This document shows positions 12,516 to 13,213 of a stretch of DNA of 13,213 nt, in pieces. Origin of the DNA: Promethearchaeota archaeon (lineage in GTDB: Archaea > Asgardarchaeota > Lokiarchaeia > Sigynarchaeales > SOKP01); the NCBI GenBank assembly GCA_016839655.1, contig JAEOTW010000274.1, positions 1-13,213 of the forward strand, read 5' to 3'. A program made the translations under genes and the position numbers. Every line of letters begins with the position of its first letter. The stretch's first letter is position 1. Below the pieces are notes generated by a model. The model worked only from the letters and a program-made list of their open reading frames with translations. It had not been told where the DNA came from and searched no databases.

Positions 12516-13213
12516 ATGAACTCTACTATGACAGTTCGCAAATCGATAAATAAATTTCGAGCTAAACTATATAAATTTGCTACAAACTTCAAAGTAGTTA
12601 AAATAAGTGCTATGGGGGTTATGTTTGGATATATTTTATTTCTCATAATTGGAGTGATCGTAGCAACGTTTCTTGATCCAGATGGATATACTATTTGGGA
12701 CAATTGGATTTCCGACCTTGGCTCATTTGATCACACACCTGCGCCTTATTTATATGATATTGCTTGTATTATAGCAGGAACTATGACTATTCCCCTTACA
12801 TATTATATGGAGAAATTACTTGCTCCATTACCGAAAAGAACGAAAACTCGAGGAGAACATTATTCTCGATTACGATTTCGATTAAGTAGTTTTGCTTTCC
12901 TGTTTAGTATTATGGGGAATTTTGCTTATATTGGGGTAGGAATCTTTAGTGCGGATCGTGATTATGATTTCTTATCAGTTTTAGGAATGCGCCCACATGG
13001 ACTTATGTCATTTCTCGCTTTTGGTGGATTTACTTTTGCAGCTTTCTTCATGGGGTGGTTGATAGTGCTTTATGACACGAAAATTTCGAAAATTTTAGGA
13101 ATATATGGAATATTCGGACCATTAATTATTACTATTTTGAATTTAATAGATAGTACTCCATTATTAGAATGGATGTTACTCTTCTCGATATTAATCTGGA
13201 TAATCCCTCTTTC
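12516..13213 (+). CDS. six-helix membrane protein, DUF998-like (copy 2, partial at window end)
   Basis: The frame opens at ATG 12516 (MNSTMTVRKSINKFRAK) and is uninterrupted to the window end: 232 codons, lacking only the last few residues judging from copy 1. By eye more than half of the residues match copy 1, in the same order: GYTIWDNWISDLG, DIACIIAGTMTIPLTYY, LLAPLPKR, SRLRFRLSS, IMGNFAYIGVGIFSADR, FMGWLIVLYDTKISK and LLFSILIWIIPL. The duplication is old enough that the third-loop region (DYDFLSVLGMRPHG) has diverged in length and sequence. An ATTTAAAAT element about 30 nt upstream could be the TATA box of a leaderless transcript. Function unknown; a lipid, ion or small-molecule role cannot be told apart. 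Confidence 0.75.
   Translation, partial: MNSTMTVRKSINKFRAKLYKFATNFKVVKISAMGVMFGYILFLIIGVIVATFLDPDGYTIWDNWISDLGSFDHTPAPYLYDIACIIAGTMTIPLTYYMEKLLAPLPKRTKTRGEHYSRLRFRLSSFAFLFSIMGNFAYIGVGIFSADRDYDFLSVLGMRPHGLMSFLAFGGFTFAAFFMGWLIVLYDTKISKILGIYGIFGPLIITILNLIDSTPLLEWMLLFSILIWIIPL

Noticed and set aside
1..13213. tRNA or rRNA genes, CRISPR arrays, insertion sequences
   Set aside because: No tRNA T-loop consensus, no regularly spaced repeats, and no transposase motifs or terminal inverted repeats were seen.

Overview
The window looks like chromosomal DNA of an Asgard archaeon (Promethearchaeota, probably Lokiarchaeia-like). The DNA is AT-rich, upstream regions carry archaeal TATA boxes, ribosome binding sites are of the GGTGAT type, and genes end in U-tracts. 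One gene encodes a two-domain Rag/Gtr-type GTPase, a eukaryotic-signature family characteristic of Asgard archaea. An F420-dependent FrhB-family protein and a longin/roadblock-like protein fit the same picture. Lineage is inferred from gene content only; there is no marker gene here.

Layout. 1-102 (-) is the N-terminus of a DNA-3-methyladenine glycosylase I (tag), cut by the window edge. 278-892 (+) holds two tandem related two-helix membrane proteins. 1042-3529 (-) holds an FrhB/FdhB-type iron-sulfur protein followed by the Rag/Gtr GTPase. 3530-5041 is gene-poor: one four-helix membrane protein (3968-4384, -) lies among three stretches that read like broken coding sequence. 5042-6640 (-) is a HEAT-repeat protein with an inverted repeat abutting its start codon. 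6877-7999 (-) is a MIF-family tautomerase and a longin/roadblock-like protein, divergent from a NudB-like Nudix hydrolase (8199-8708, +). 8744-11541 (-) is a LuxE/PaaK-type adenylate-forming enzyme, a small zinc-ribbon protein and a class I methyltransferase. 11675-13213 (+) is a tandem pair of paralogous six-helix membrane proteins, the second cut by the window end.

Most striking point. Four minus-strand genes (Rag GTPase, MIF tautomerase, longin-like protein, LuxE-like enzyme) appear to start with ATA. In each, GGTG lies 6-7 nt upstream of an in-frame ATA. The same spacing precedes the ATG, GTG and TTG starts of three neighbouring genes. For MIF the ATA start puts the catalytic proline at mature position 1. 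For the GTPase no ATG, GTG or TTG exists between an in-frame stop and the P-loop. Standard gene callers would truncate or mis-start all four.

There is no single obvious operon function. The genes look like mostly individually transcribed housekeeping and signalling genes with compact promoters. Some have a GGTG-type leader. Others (FrhB, HEAT, membrane proteins) have no such site and may be leaderless or nearly so. No tRNA, rRNA, CRISPR array or insertion sequence was seen.
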